A stretch of DNA of 64,000 bases from Vibrio furnissii CIP 102972. Lineage in GTDB: Bacteria; Pseudomonadota; Gammaproteobacteria; Enterobacterales; Vibrionaceae. The stretch covers positions 868,001 through 932,000 of the forward strand of contig NZ_ACZP01000014.1 in assembly GCF_000176175.1 (NCBI RefSeq), written 5' to 3'. Below the pieces are notes generated by a model that saw only the letters and a list, made by a program, of their open reading frames with translations, made no database searches and had not been told where the DNA came from. Of the stretch, positions 44,893 to 53,568 are shown in pieces (the stretch's first letter is position 1; each line of letters opens with the position of its first letter). The translations under genes and the position numbers were made by a program.

Positions 44893-46233
44893 ATGTTTGA
44901 ACATCTGCTCAACCCGATATCTGACGAACACCCGAGTGGCGAATATCTCAAAGATAATCGCACCTTGTATCGTACCTATCGGAATGCATTCAACGTTGCA
45001 CAATCCTCGTTTCGCCAACTGGTAGAAACACCGGATGCAATGCAGGACGCGGTGGTGGTCCACACCAACGCGGAGAACTGGGATGCCTTGGCCAAATTGT
45101 GTGAAAGCTGTCTGACTGAGCAGTCCAAAGATGTCGAAATCTACTCTTGGTTCACCATGGCGCAGCTCTTTTCTGCCTCGCCTCTCGAATCCTTGGCGCA
45201 GGCGCTCCATACGCTGGAGCAGATGATTGAGCATTTCTGGGACTCACTCCAGCCAACACTGCCGGAGAACAAACGCAAAGCAGACGGCGACGCCGAACAA
45301 CGCAAAGAAGTGGCGGAACACCGCGTGAAGCCGCTGCTGCAACTGGTTGGCGATTCCGCTGAAAGTGGCCTGCTGTACATGCCGCTACAAATGCTGCCTC
45401 TGGTCGGCGACATTGATTATGGCCGTTTCTTTGCGGCAGAAAAATCGGGTTCGTTGCCGCAGTTGAAAGCGGCCGCGCTGGCGGATTTTGCGCGTGAGAA
45501 AGCGGACGTGGAAGCGCGCATTCTGGCACTCGGTGCAAGTAAAGATGCGTTGCATGCGCTGGAAACCACGCTGCAGCAGAAATGTGCGGCGGCTGGCACC
45601 CAGTCGATTAATTTTCGCTTTGTGAAAGAGGCGGTCGAACGCCTGATCAACGCGATTCATTTTCTGGTGGGCGATCAATTTGCCCGTTGGCCTCTGGATG
45701 CGGCTATGGCTGACGCTGAAACGCCACAAGCCGCGCCGGAGCAAACCATGGCCGCCGTTGACTCTCAATCCTCTAAATTTGCGCCAACTGAATCTGTCCA
45801 TCAGCCAACGCAGGGTCAGTCACAAACAGCGCCCGTCATGGCGCAAACTTCGGCGCCGATGGCAGTACCTGTGGCGTCTCAGGAGGCGCTGGCGTCACGT
45901 AAACAGGCATTTACCGAACTGCAACGCATTGCGGACTACTTTCTCGCCACCGAACCTCACAGCCCGATCTATCTGTTGCTGAAACGCGCGATTCGTTGGG
46001 GGGGGATGTCTCTTCCTGAACTGTTGGAAGAGCTGGTGGGCGACAACAACGCGGTGCAGCAACGCATTGAACAATTGGCCGGTCTGGAAAGCGCGCAGCA
46101 TCAGGCAAGCCGAGCGGCGGCCCCCGTTGCCACTGCACCACAAATGACGATGCCGGAGGCTGCGCCTTCGGTATCTCCGACTTCATCGACGACAAACGGC
46201 AGCGACAGCGGTCTGTCAGCGATTGAATGGTAG
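44893..46233 (+). CDS. tssA: T6SS protein TssA (ImpA N-terminal domain)
   Basis: A 446-residue cytoplasmic protein. The ImpA N-terminal domain opens with NPISDEHPSGEYLKDN and includes TNAENWDALAKLCESCLTEQSK. A Gln/Ala/Pro-rich linker at about residues 275-330 leads to a C-terminal segment EPHSPIYLLLKRAIRWGGMS (about 355-374) typical of TssA proteins. TssA starts and caps sheath polymerisation. A 150-bp gap with a stem-loop separates it from hcp. Confidence 0.9.
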   Translation: MFEHLLNPISDEHPSGEYLKDNRTLYRTYRNAFNVAQSSFRQLVETPDAMQDAVVVHTNAENWDALAKLCESCLTEQSKDVEIYSWFTMAQLFSASPLESLAQALHTLEQMIEHFWDSLQPTLPENKRKADGDAEQRKEVAEHRVKPLLQLVGDSAESGLLYMPLQMLPLVGDIDYGRFFAAEKSGSLPQLKAAALADFAREKADVEARILALGASKDALHALETTLQQKCAAAGTQSINFRFVKEAVERLINAIHFLVGDQFARWPLDAAMADAETPQAAPEQTMAAVDSQSSKFAPTESVHQPTQGQSQTAPVMAQTSAPMAVPVASQEALASRKQAFTELQRIADYFLATEPHSPIYLLLKRAIRWGGMSLPELLEELVGDNNAVQQRIEQLAGLESAQHQASRAAAPVATAPQMTMPEAAPSVSPTSSTTNGSDSGLSAIEW

Positions 46234-46275
46234 TGTTCACTCACTCTCAATGGGGTGGGGAACCGAATAACAATG

Positions 46276-46342
46276 AGTAATCCGACGAAGTCGTCGTTAC
46301 TTAAACGGTATTTGTTACTTACTCGTAACGGTACTCAACCGT
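46276..46342 (+). other. Stem-loop and dyad in the tssA-hcp gap
   Basis: agtaa plus cgacga (46276-46288) pair with tcgtcg plus ttact (46291-46301), with two unpaired bases, and a second dyad acggt/accgt lies at 46328-46342. No T-run follows. This is the largest gap in the cluster, so it may hold an hcp promoter or an RNA-processing site that sets Hcp above other components. Confidence 0.45.
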
Positions 46343-46383
46343 CATAACACCTATGACAAACGGAAAACGAAAGAGGAATAACT

Positions 46384-46908
46384 ATGGCATCTATCTACAT
46401 GCGAATTGACGGACTGGACAATATCAAAGGTGCAGCGACGATCGGCGACATTGGCGGCAAGAAAGGTTTCTTTGCGATTGACACCATGAACTGGGGTGCC
46501 AACCGCGGTGTGAGCGTGGATGTGGGTAACGCAAACAACGCAGACAAAGGCATGGTCTCTCTGGATGCAGTGTCGGTTACGCGTAATTCTGACGGTGCTT
46601 CACCACACCTGACGACGTTCCTGTTTGCACCCGGTGCAGAAGGTAAAACGGTTGAGATTCTGCTGACTAAACCATCTCGTGACGGCGCAGGTTCTGAGCC
46701 ATACATGGTGCTGACTCTGGAGAAGGCACGTATCGCGAGCTACAACATCCACGGTTCAGACGGCAACCTGCCAGTGGAAGACTTTGCCATGACGTACACC
46801 ACGCTGACTAAGGTTTACTACCAAGAAAGCGCAGGCGGCAAGATCGAGAAAGGCGATACGGTGAAGTTTGACTGTACGACAGGCAAATTAGAGTCAAAAG
46901 CAGCTTAA
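46384..46908 (+). CDS. hcp: T6SS inner-tube protein Hcp (TssD)
   Basis: A 174-residue Hcp, the ring-forming tube subunit. The start MASIYMRIDGLDNIKGAATI and the block LEKARIASYNIHGSDG with the ending VEDFAMTYTTLTKVYY are characteristic. AGAGGA precedes the ATG. The longer upstream gap with a stem-loop fits the high expression usual for hcp. Confidence 0.96.
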   Translation: MASIYMRIDGLDNIKGAATIGDIGGKKGFFAIDTMNWGANRGVSVDVGNANNADKGMVSLDAVSVTRNSDGASPHLTTFLFAPGAEGKTVEILLTKPSRDGAGSEPYMVLTLEKARIASYNIHGSDGNLPVEDFAMTYTTLTKVYYQESAGGKIEKGDTVKFDCTTGKLESKAA

Positions 46909-46931
46909 TTTAGCAAGGAAGGAGACACAAC

Positions 46932-47438
46932 GTGGCTTTAAATTCTCAGCATAAACGTGTCAGCAAAAACCGGGTCAGTATTACTTACGACGTTGAAACG
47001 AATGGTGCCGTTGAAACCAAAGAACTTCCGTTTGTCGTCGGTGTGATCGGGGATTTTTCGGCGCACAAAGAAGACAGGGAAGAGTTGGAAGATCGCACGT
47101 TCTACCAAATCGATAAAGACAACTTTGACGCCGTTCTGAACCGTATCGGTCCAGAACTCAAGCTAAAAGTGGACAATACGCTGGTTGAAGACGGCAGCCA
47201 ATTTGAGGCTGCGTTGTCTTTCTCCTCAATGAAGGATTTTCAGCCGGATGCGCTGATCGAGCAAGTTGACCCACTGAAGAAACTGGCTGAAACACGCCAG
47301 CAACTGAAAACCTTGCTGTCCAAGGCTGACCGTTCACGTGATCTGGAAAAACTGCTCAAAGAAGTCTTGCAAAGCGCAGACCAGATCAACGCGCTGTCCA
47401 GCGAACTGGGCCTTGAGACGAAAGGAGAAGAGTCATGA
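46932..47438 (+). CDS. tssB: T6SS sheath small subunit TssB
   Basis: A 168-residue TssB (VipA). The hallmark opening HKRVSKNRVSITYDVETNGA and ELPFVVGVIGDFS at about residues 31-43 are clear, and a charged helical C-terminus follows. The start is GTG 46932 after AAGGAG. Its stop overlaps the tssC start by ATGA. TssB and TssC copolymerise into the contractile sheath that ClpV recycles. Confidence 0.95.
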   Translation: MALNSQHKRVSKNRVSITYDVETNGAVETKELPFVVGVIGDFSAHKEDREELEDRTFYQIDKDNFDAVLNRIGPELKLKVDNTLVEDGSQFEAALSFSSMKDFQPDALIEQVDPLKKLAETRQQLKTLLSKADRSRDLEKLLKEVLQSADQINALSSELGLETKGEES

Positions 47439-48912
47439 GTACTGAGTTAGAGAATCAGGTAAGCCCTGAAGCGGGTACCGAGTCACTCAGCCTGCTGGAT
47501 CGCGCGATTGCAGCGACCAACCAGACGCCGGCTGATCAAACCAAGGAACTGTTTTCCGTTCTGGCTGAACAAGCGCTGAGCGGCACTGTGACTTGGGATA
47601 AAAACCTGACCAAAACCATCGAAAATGCGATCGCGGAAATCGACAAGCAGATGTCTCGTCAGCTGTCTGCGATCATGCAGCAGGATGAGTTCCGTCGTCT
47701 GGAAGGTTCATGGCGTGGTTTGAACAAGCTCGTCACTGAAAGTGAAACGGGTCAGTCGCTCAAGATCAAGCTGGTGGACTTCACCAAAGATGAACTGATT
47801 GAGCAATTTGAAGACGCACCTGCGGTTGACCGCAGCCCGCTGTTTGATGCGTTGTATCAGAAAGAATTCGGCACGGCGGGTGGTGAACCTTACGGCGCAC
47901 TGATTGGCGACTACACCTTCTCGCACAAAGATGAAGATGTGGCGCTGATGCGTTACATGGGCGAAACCGCGGCGGCAAGCCACGCGCCATTTATCGCGGC
48001 GGCGAACCCGGAAATGTTTGAGTTTGACTCGTTTGAAACCTTCAATGAGGGGAAACCCGTTGCGTCTGGTTTTGACTCGCCAGCCTACGCATCATGGAAT
48101 GCCTTCCGTGAAAGCGATGATTCACGCTACGTGGTGCTGACGTTGCCTCAGACGCTGGCACGTCTGCCATACGGCGACAAAGGTCTGGGCACCAAATCGT
48201 TCGCATACGAAGAACTGGCAACCGACGCGGATGGCAATCCGAAGCCAAAAAACAATGCGCAACTGGTGTGGTCAAACGCAGCTTACGAACTGGGTCTGAA
48301 AATGACTCAGGCGCACACTCAGTTCGGCTGGTGTACCGCAATTCGTGGTCTGGACAACGGTGGTAAAGTCGAGAACCTGCCAAACCTGACTTACAAGTCA
48401 GAAGCGGGCGATTTGATGCAGCAGTGTCCGATTGAAGTCAACCTGACTGATGAGCGTGAAAAAGAGCTGAGCGATCTGGGCTTCCTGCCACTGGTGCACT
48501 ACAAAAACACCAACTATGGCGTGTTTATTGGCAGTCAAACTGCGCAGAAGCCAAAAACGTACACCGCCCTGATGCAACGGGTAACGCGGCAATTTCTGCC
48601 CGTCTGCCTTACATCATGGCCAGTAGCCGTATCGCACATTACCTGAAAGTGATGGGCCGTGACATGCTGGGTTCAAACCTGGAAGCGGCGGACGTGCAGA
48701 AAGATCTGCAAACCTGGATTGATCAGTACACCAACTCAGGTGCGGTGGGCAATGCAGAACGTTCTAAAACGCCTCTGTGTGAATCTCGCATTCAAGTGGT
48801 GGAGCAACCGGGTCGTCCGGGCGCTTATTCAGCAGTGGCGCATCTGCGTCCATGGCTACAACTGGAAGAGCTAACCACGTCTGTACGTATGGTTACTAAG
48901 ATTCCAGGCTAA
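47435..48912 (+). pseudogene. tssC: T6SS sheath large subunit TssC, interrupted by a one-base frameshift
   Basis: The frame from 47435 encodes TssC (RRLEGSWRGLNKLV, IGDYTFSHKDEDVALMRYMG, HTQFGWCTAIRGLDNGGKVE) to about residue 377, then runs out of frame to TGA or TAA by 48646. From 48568 the next frame continues the family sequence PDATGNAAISARLPYIMASS to the expected end RMVTKIPG at 48912. Comparing frames, one base is missing in the codon at 48566-48567. This is either a real loss-of-function mutation or a sequencing error beside a CCC run. Uncorrected, it removes the C-terminal ~115 residues and would block sheath assembly. Confidence 0.88.
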
Positions 48913-48919
48913 GGCCAGA

Positions 48920-50365
48920 TTGACTGCTGAGATGAATGCTATGTTTGATGCTGATTTTCAACACGCGTTTTGCCAGCTCAACCCTGAGGCGGAAGATTTT
49001 CTGCCTCAGGCGTTGGCGCAACTGTTGAAACTCGACCCACAGATGTTGAGTAATCGTGAGGTGCTGTTGGCATCACTGCTGCGTTTGATTGCAGAGATTG
49101 ATGACCGCATGTCGCGTCAGCTGTCAACCGTCATTCATCATCCTGATTTTTCTCGTCTCGAAGCGTCCTGGAAAGGGGTCGAGGCCTTAGTGTCTCTGCC
49201 GGTGAATTACCAGAAAGTGCAGATTAAAATCAGAAATATGTCCTGGGAGGATCTCTCCCAGGAACTTAACACCGCTGTTTCGTTACGACGCACATCCCTC
49301 TATAACCTGATTGGTAACCGCGAGCTCAATACCTCCGGTGGTCAGCCATTTGGTCTGGTGGTGGTGGATCATGCGTTGTCGATGAGTCTTGATGGTGACT
49401 ACGATGACCTCTACACATTAGAGCTGTTGTCTCAACTGGGTGATCTTTGTCTTTGTCCGTTTATTCTCTCTCCGTCGGATGACTTTTTTGGCGAATCAGG
49501 CGCCGATTGGTTTTCAGACATTGAACGGGTAAAGAAAATATTACACGGTCCGGAATTTGTGGCCTGGCAGCGGGTGAGACGTTTGTCTTCCGCCCGTTTT
49601 ATTGGTTTGGTGGTGCCGAAGATTCGCCTGCGCGAAGCGTATGGCCGCAGCGCCAGCAGCGCCATTCAATTTCGGGAATACAGCGCGAATCCGGCCGGTT
49701 TGTGGGGCAGCGCGGCGTATCTGTTTGCCTCGGTTGCGATTCGTGAATTCAATCGCATCAACTGGTTTGGCTTTATGAAGTCGCGCTGGCAGGACAAATA
49801 TTACGGCTCGCTCGGCAATGTGCCGCCGGGCGGCGCAGGCGTCAGTGCCACACTCAGACCCACACCTGATATCCGTTTGATCACCGAGATGGGCACGTTT
49901 TACGCCGACGAAGGCTTCATTCCGCTCTGTCATAGCCTGACCACGGAGAAATATTTCTTTCGCGGCAACAACTCCATCTGGAGTGAAGCGAAAGACGATA
50001 CCGAGTCGGTGATGGGCCAGATCCAAACCACGCTGATGATTTGCCGCATTGCGCATTATCTCAAAGTGCAGATCCGCAGCATGATCGGGAATTTCCAAAC
50101 TGCAGAAGAGTGTGAAACCTACCTCAACCGTTGGTTGGATAAGTATTCCAGCAACCTGTTTAACGCCGATGAAGCGACGCTGGCCAAGTATCCACTCAGT
50201 AAAGGCCGGGTTGAGGTGCGTGAAATCGCTGGTCAACATGGTCGCTATACCTGTGACGTGTTCGTTCAGCCTCAGTACCAGTTCGATAACGTGTGCGGCG
50301 AAGTGCTGCTGTCGACGGATCTCGGGCCGGAAAGCGAGCCAAGATTTGCCGGAGGTCTGGTATGA
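48920..50365 (+). CDS. Second TssC-family (sheath large subunit-like) protein
   Basis: A 481-residue protein clearly homologous to TssC (SRLEASWKGVEALVSLPVNY; FGLVVVDHALSMSLDGDYDD; ICRIAHYLKVQIRSMIGNF), but divergent from the gene just upstream and intact. The start is uncertain: TTG 48920, ATG 48932 or ATG 48941. It ends at 50365, overlapping tssE by ATGA. Some T6SS clusters encode such a paralogue; whether it joins the sheath or has a baseplate or accessory role is not known to me. Confidence 0.85.
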   Translation: MTAEMNAMFDADFQHAFCQLNPEAEDFLPQALAQLLKLDPQMLSNREVLLASLLRLIAEIDDRMSRQLSTVIHHPDFSRLEASWKGVEALVSLPVNYQKVQIKIRNMSWEDLSQELNTAVSLRRTSLYNLIGNRELNTSGGQPFGLVVVDHALSMSLDGDYDDLYTLELLSQLGDLCLCPFILSPSDDFFGESGADWFSDIERVKKILHGPEFVAWQRVRRLSSARFIGLVVPKIRLREAYGRSASSAIQFREYSANPAGLWGSAAYLFASVAIREFNRINWFGFMKSRWQDKYYGSLGNVPPGGAGVSATLRPTPDIRLITEMGTFYADEGFIPLCHSLTTEKYFFRGNNSIWSEAKDDTESVMGQIQTTLMICRIAHYLKVQIRSMIGNFQTAEECETYLNRWLDKYSSNLFNADEATLAKYPLSKGRVEVREIAGQHGRYTCDVFVQPQYQFDNVCGEVLLSTDLGPESEPRFAGGLV

Positions 50366-50784
50366 GTTTCTGGCGCACATTCCTCGATAAAAGTGGCAGC
50401 AGCAATCATGAGCTGCTTGATTCGGTACGCTACCAGCTGACGGCGCTGCTCAATTCTGAAGCGCCGATGATGGCACTGCCAAAAGGCTTTTCGGCCGTCG
50501 AAGCCTCCAACTTTTGCTTCGGTCTGGACTGCGCACACAGCATCAGCAGCCAGATCAACAAAGATCAGTTTGCCCGTTCGATGGAAAAGTGGGTCAGAAC
50601 CTTTGAGCCGCGCCTGTCAGAAGTGAGCGTCTTTGTCGAAGAGAGCCAGCCGGGCAAAAACGTGATGCGTTTTTCGCTGATGGCCAAGGTGAAAACCGCC
50701 AACGGCGAGCACGTGTTCCTGTTTGATTCCAATATCAGTCTGTCCAGCCAGACCGCCCGTATGGAGGGACAAGAAGTTGTCTGA
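50362..50784 (+). CDS. tssE: T6SS baseplate protein TssE
   Basis: A 140-residue gp25-like wedge protein. The segments LDSVRYQLTALLNSEAPMMA, SQINKDQFARSMEKWVRTFE and EPRLSEVSVFVEE are typical of the TssE fold. The ATG at 50362 overlaps the preceding stop. The 3' end overlaps the tssF start by eight bases. The usual acidic EPR motif of gp25 proteins is present as FEPRLSEVSV. Confidence 0.9.
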   Translation: MSFWRTFLDKSGSSNHELLDSVRYQLTALLNSEAPMMALPKGFSAVEASNFCFGLDCAHSISSQINKDQFARSMEKWVRTFEPRLSEVSVFVEESQPGKNVMRFSLMAKVKTANGEHVFLFDSNISLSSQTARMEGQEVV

Positions 50785-52552
50785 TCAATTATTGAGTTAT
50801 TTCGAGCGCGAGCTCACCTACATTCGTCGTGCGCTGGATGGGTTTGGCAAAGACTTTCCCGAACACGCTTCGTCAATGCGTCTGAATCAGAGCAGTCAGG
50901 AAGACCCGAATATCAGTCGCCTGATTGACGCGGTGGCGCTGCTGACCGCGAAAACTGAAAAACGCATGGATGAGCAGTTCCCTGAGATCCTGCAGGATCT
51001 GTTTCACGTCCTGTATCCCGGCTATCTGCAAATTGTGCCGAGTTATGCGCCACTGTCGCTCAACCTAGAAGACAACGCAGTGACCGAAGCGGTGGTGTTG
51101 CCGCAAGGCTCGGAAGTGGCGGTGGAAGTGAACGACGCCGAGTGCCGCTTTACGCTGGCGCAGGCCTTGACAATTGAGCCGTATGTGATTGCGGCGCTGC
51201 GCGCCGAGTCGGCGCCGTTTAATTTCCCGACGCCAGCCGGACTGCGTCGTGCAGAAGCGGTGATTCAGGTTGAACTGGCGTGCAGCGATCCTTCCGTTTT
51301 GTTTTCGCAGTTATCGCTGCAACATTTTGATTTCTATGTGCGCGGGTTTGAAAACAGCGCCCGTGGTCTGGTTGACATGTTGCTGCTCAATACCGAAGTG
51401 TTGTCGGTATTTGATGCGTCTGGTCAGCAACGTGTCGTCGATGCGACGCGGTTGAAATCGCGCGTGGCCGATCCCGATTTTCACTGGCTGCCGCAATATG
51501 GCAACCACTTGGGTGGCTTTGACCTGCTGCGCGACTACTTTGCTTACCCGGACAAAGCGGCCTACTTGCGGATTGCTGACCTTGGCAAGGAACTGATGAG
51601 TTTAGACGCCAACCGCGTCACGCTCAACTTCTTTGTGCGTCAACTGCCAGCAGAATATCTGCGCCTGTTCAGTCGTGACGTGTTGGCGCTCAACACCGCG
51701 CCGGCGATCAATCTCTACGCTCAGTATGGCGATCCGATTCGTTATGATTTCACGCGCCTGTCGATGCCGGTTGTCGCGGACACGCGTGCTAACAACGAAC
51801 TGACGGTGGTCAGTGTGGACGAAGTCAACGAAGTGCTGCCGACGGGCGAAGTGCCGCTGAGTCCGAACTACGAAGGCGGATACTGGCTCGATGATGAGTC
51901 ACCGCGTTGGCAGATTCATCAGTTCTGGGACGAGCGTGGCCGCCGTCAGATGGACATTTCCGTCAGTTATACCGAGCTGCAACCGGCTCAGGAGTCGGTG
52001 GTGCTGTCGCTGCGTCTGCACGTGTGTAACGGCCGTTTACCGTGCCTCATCCCGGCGAATGCGGTGATGGAATCGCTGGCTGCGATTGATCTACCGGGCG
52101 ATCTCAAACTGCTGAAAACGCCGACCGCGCCGCAGTATCCGCCACTGGACAATCAGCTGAGCTGGCGTTTTGTGGCCATGCTCAACGCGAACTTTTCCGG
52201 GCTGATTCAGAACGAAGACCCGACCCGAATGCTGCAGGACGTGCTGCGTTTGTGCAGTAACAGCGCGCAGTGCGCCGTCGCGGATGCGATTAAAAAAGTG
52301 GCTTACAACCACGTGGTTGCGCCGCTGACGATCAATGGCCGCAGCATTTTTGCGTCCGGCACTGAAGTGATGATTCTGATCGATGATGAACTGCTCGACA
52401 GCAACTTTGCCGTCGTCAGCGAAGTGCTGAATGCCTATTTCCGCCAATATTGCAGTTTTGACCGTTTCGTTCAGGTCAGTGTGGAGCGGTTTGGGAGCGA
52501 TGAGGCCGGGATTCATTTCGACAAAACGCACGGGAGCCAGCTATGTCTCTGA
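50777..52552 (+). CDS. tssF: T6SS baseplate protein TssF
   Basis: A 591-residue TssF. The family start is visible as SDQLLSYFERELTYIRRALD, and FAKDFPEHA-like GFGKDFPEHASSMRL follows. There is no ATG at the right place: the TTG at 50777, with GAGGGA upstream, gives this N-terminus, whereas the longer open frame to 50723 adds unrelated residues. It overlaps tssE by eight bases and tssG by ten. With TssE, TssG and TssK it forms the baseplate wedge. Confidence 0.93.
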   Translation: MSDQLLSYFERELTYIRRALDGFGKDFPEHASSMRLNQSSQEDPNISRLIDAVALLTAKTEKRMDEQFPEILQDLFHVLYPGYLQIVPSYAPLSLNLEDNAVTEAVVLPQGSEVAVEVNDAECRFTLAQALTIEPYVIAALRAESAPFNFPTPAGLRRAEAVIQVELACSDPSVLFSQLSLQHFDFYVRGFENSARGLVDMLLLNTEVLSVFDASGQQRVVDATRLKSRVADPDFHWLPQYGNHLGGFDLLRDYFAYPDKAAYLRIADLGKELMSLDANRVTLNFFVRQLPAEYLRLFSRDVLALNTAPAINLYAQYGDPIRYDFTRLSMPVVADTRANNELTVVSVDEVNEVLPTGEVPLSPNYEGGYWLDDESPRWQIHQFWDERGRRQMDISVSYTELQPAQESVVLSLRLHVCNGRLPCLIPANAVMESLAAIDLPGDLKLLKTPTAPQYPPLDNQLSWRFVAMLNANFSGLIQNEDPTRMLQDVLRLCSNSAQCAVADAIKKVAYNHVVAPLTINGRSIFASGTEVMILIDDELLDSNFAVVSEVLNAYFRQYCSFDRFVQVSVERFGSDEAGIHFDKTHGSQLCL

Positions 52553-53568
52553 GCGCGCGCCAGACGGTCAAACAGCATTTGCTGACTCACCCGCATGAAT
52601 TTGATTTTGTGCAGGTGATTCGTCTGTTGCAGGCGATCAGCCAACAAGAATCGCTGTCGGTGCGTTTGCAATCGGATCCGATGCCACATGGCGCGCCGAC
52701 TGAAGTCACGCGTATCGAAAAAGAGCATGACGAAGTACGTGTTCAGCTTGGCTTGGAAGCATTGTCCGGTTGCAAAGGGGTCATTCCCGATTATCTGTAT
52801 GCAGAAATGCTGCATAGTCTGCATCAGGATGATCGCGCGCTGCAGCGCTTTCTGGATGTGTTTAACCAGCGTTATTACGAACTCAAAGCCTATGTGGAAA
52901 GCGCTGCGAACCTGATGCTGCGCGAGGAGCGCGAAGCGGCGTCTCGTTATGCGCTGTCACGCCTGACTCAGAAGCAGGCGTTGGCCTGTATGTTCTCGCT
53001 GCCCATGCAGCGCGGGCAGAAAGTCGATCAGAGTGTGCTGCGTTATGGTCTGGCTCTCGCGTCCCGCAACCGCAACCTGGCGCAACTCAAGCGTCTTCTG
53101 TGTGACTATTTCGACCTCGATATCACCCCCAAAGTGGTGCCTTCGGCGGTTTATCGCATTCGCAATCAGGACCAAACCCGTATCGGCGGTCACCGTGGTC
53201 AGAACCACCGTCTTGGCCGTGGCATGGTCATGGGCCGTCAGGGCAATCAGGCCTACCAGACGTTGGAAATCTGGATCACGCCCCGCAACCGCAATGAATT
53301 TATTGGCTTAGAACGCAATCGTCATTTTGCCCGTTCACTGAAATCTCTGGTGCAGTCTTACCTGCGTGAAAGTCTGGAAACGCGCCTGTACCTGTATGTG
53401 AAACGTGAATACATCAACGCCCCGGTGATATCGGCCGTGGCTGGAGGCGTTCGCCTAGGCGAAGCCAGCTGTCTTTCCCCGCAGCGTCGCGCTGCGGATT
53501 ATCGGAAAATATTATTACAATCGGAGAACGTCTATGTCACAGGTAAAACTGGGCAACCTGGTCAGTAA
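52543..53568 (+). CDS. tssG: T6SS baseplate protein TssG
   Basis: A 341-residue TssG. The N-terminus HPHEFDFVQVIRLLQAISQQ and the block GLEALSGCKGVIPDYLYAEM are family hallmarks, and RGMVMGRQGNQAYQTLEIWI lies in the C-terminal third. It overlaps tssF by ten bases and extends 35 bases into tssH, so the three are translationally linked. Confidence 0.93.
   Translation: MSLSARQTVKQHLLTHPHEFDFVQVIRLLQAISQQESLSVRLQSDPMPHGAPTEVTRIEKEHDEVRVQLGLEALSGCKGVIPDYLYAEMLHSLHQDDRALQRFLDVFNQRYYELKAYVESAANLMLREEREAASRYALSRLTQKQALACMFSLPMQRGQKVDQSVLRYGLALASRNRNLAQLKRLLCDYFDLDITPKVVPSAVYRIRNQDQTRIGGHRGQNHRLGRGMVMGRQGNQAYQTLEIWITPRNRNEFIGLERNRHFARSLKSLVQSYLRESLETRLYLYVKREYINAPVISAVAGGVRLGEASCLSPQRRAADYRKILLQSENVYVTGKTGQPGQ

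Noticed and set aside
48560..48646. Programmed ribosomal frameshift in tssC
   Set aside because: No slippery heptamer (X XXY YYZ) or downstream structure is evident, and TssC is not known to use recoding. A deletion or sequencing error is simpler.
49541..50380. 279-codon minus-strand frame opposite the second TssC-like gene
   Set aside because: Shadow of the plus-strand gene in GC-rich codon usage; no motif.
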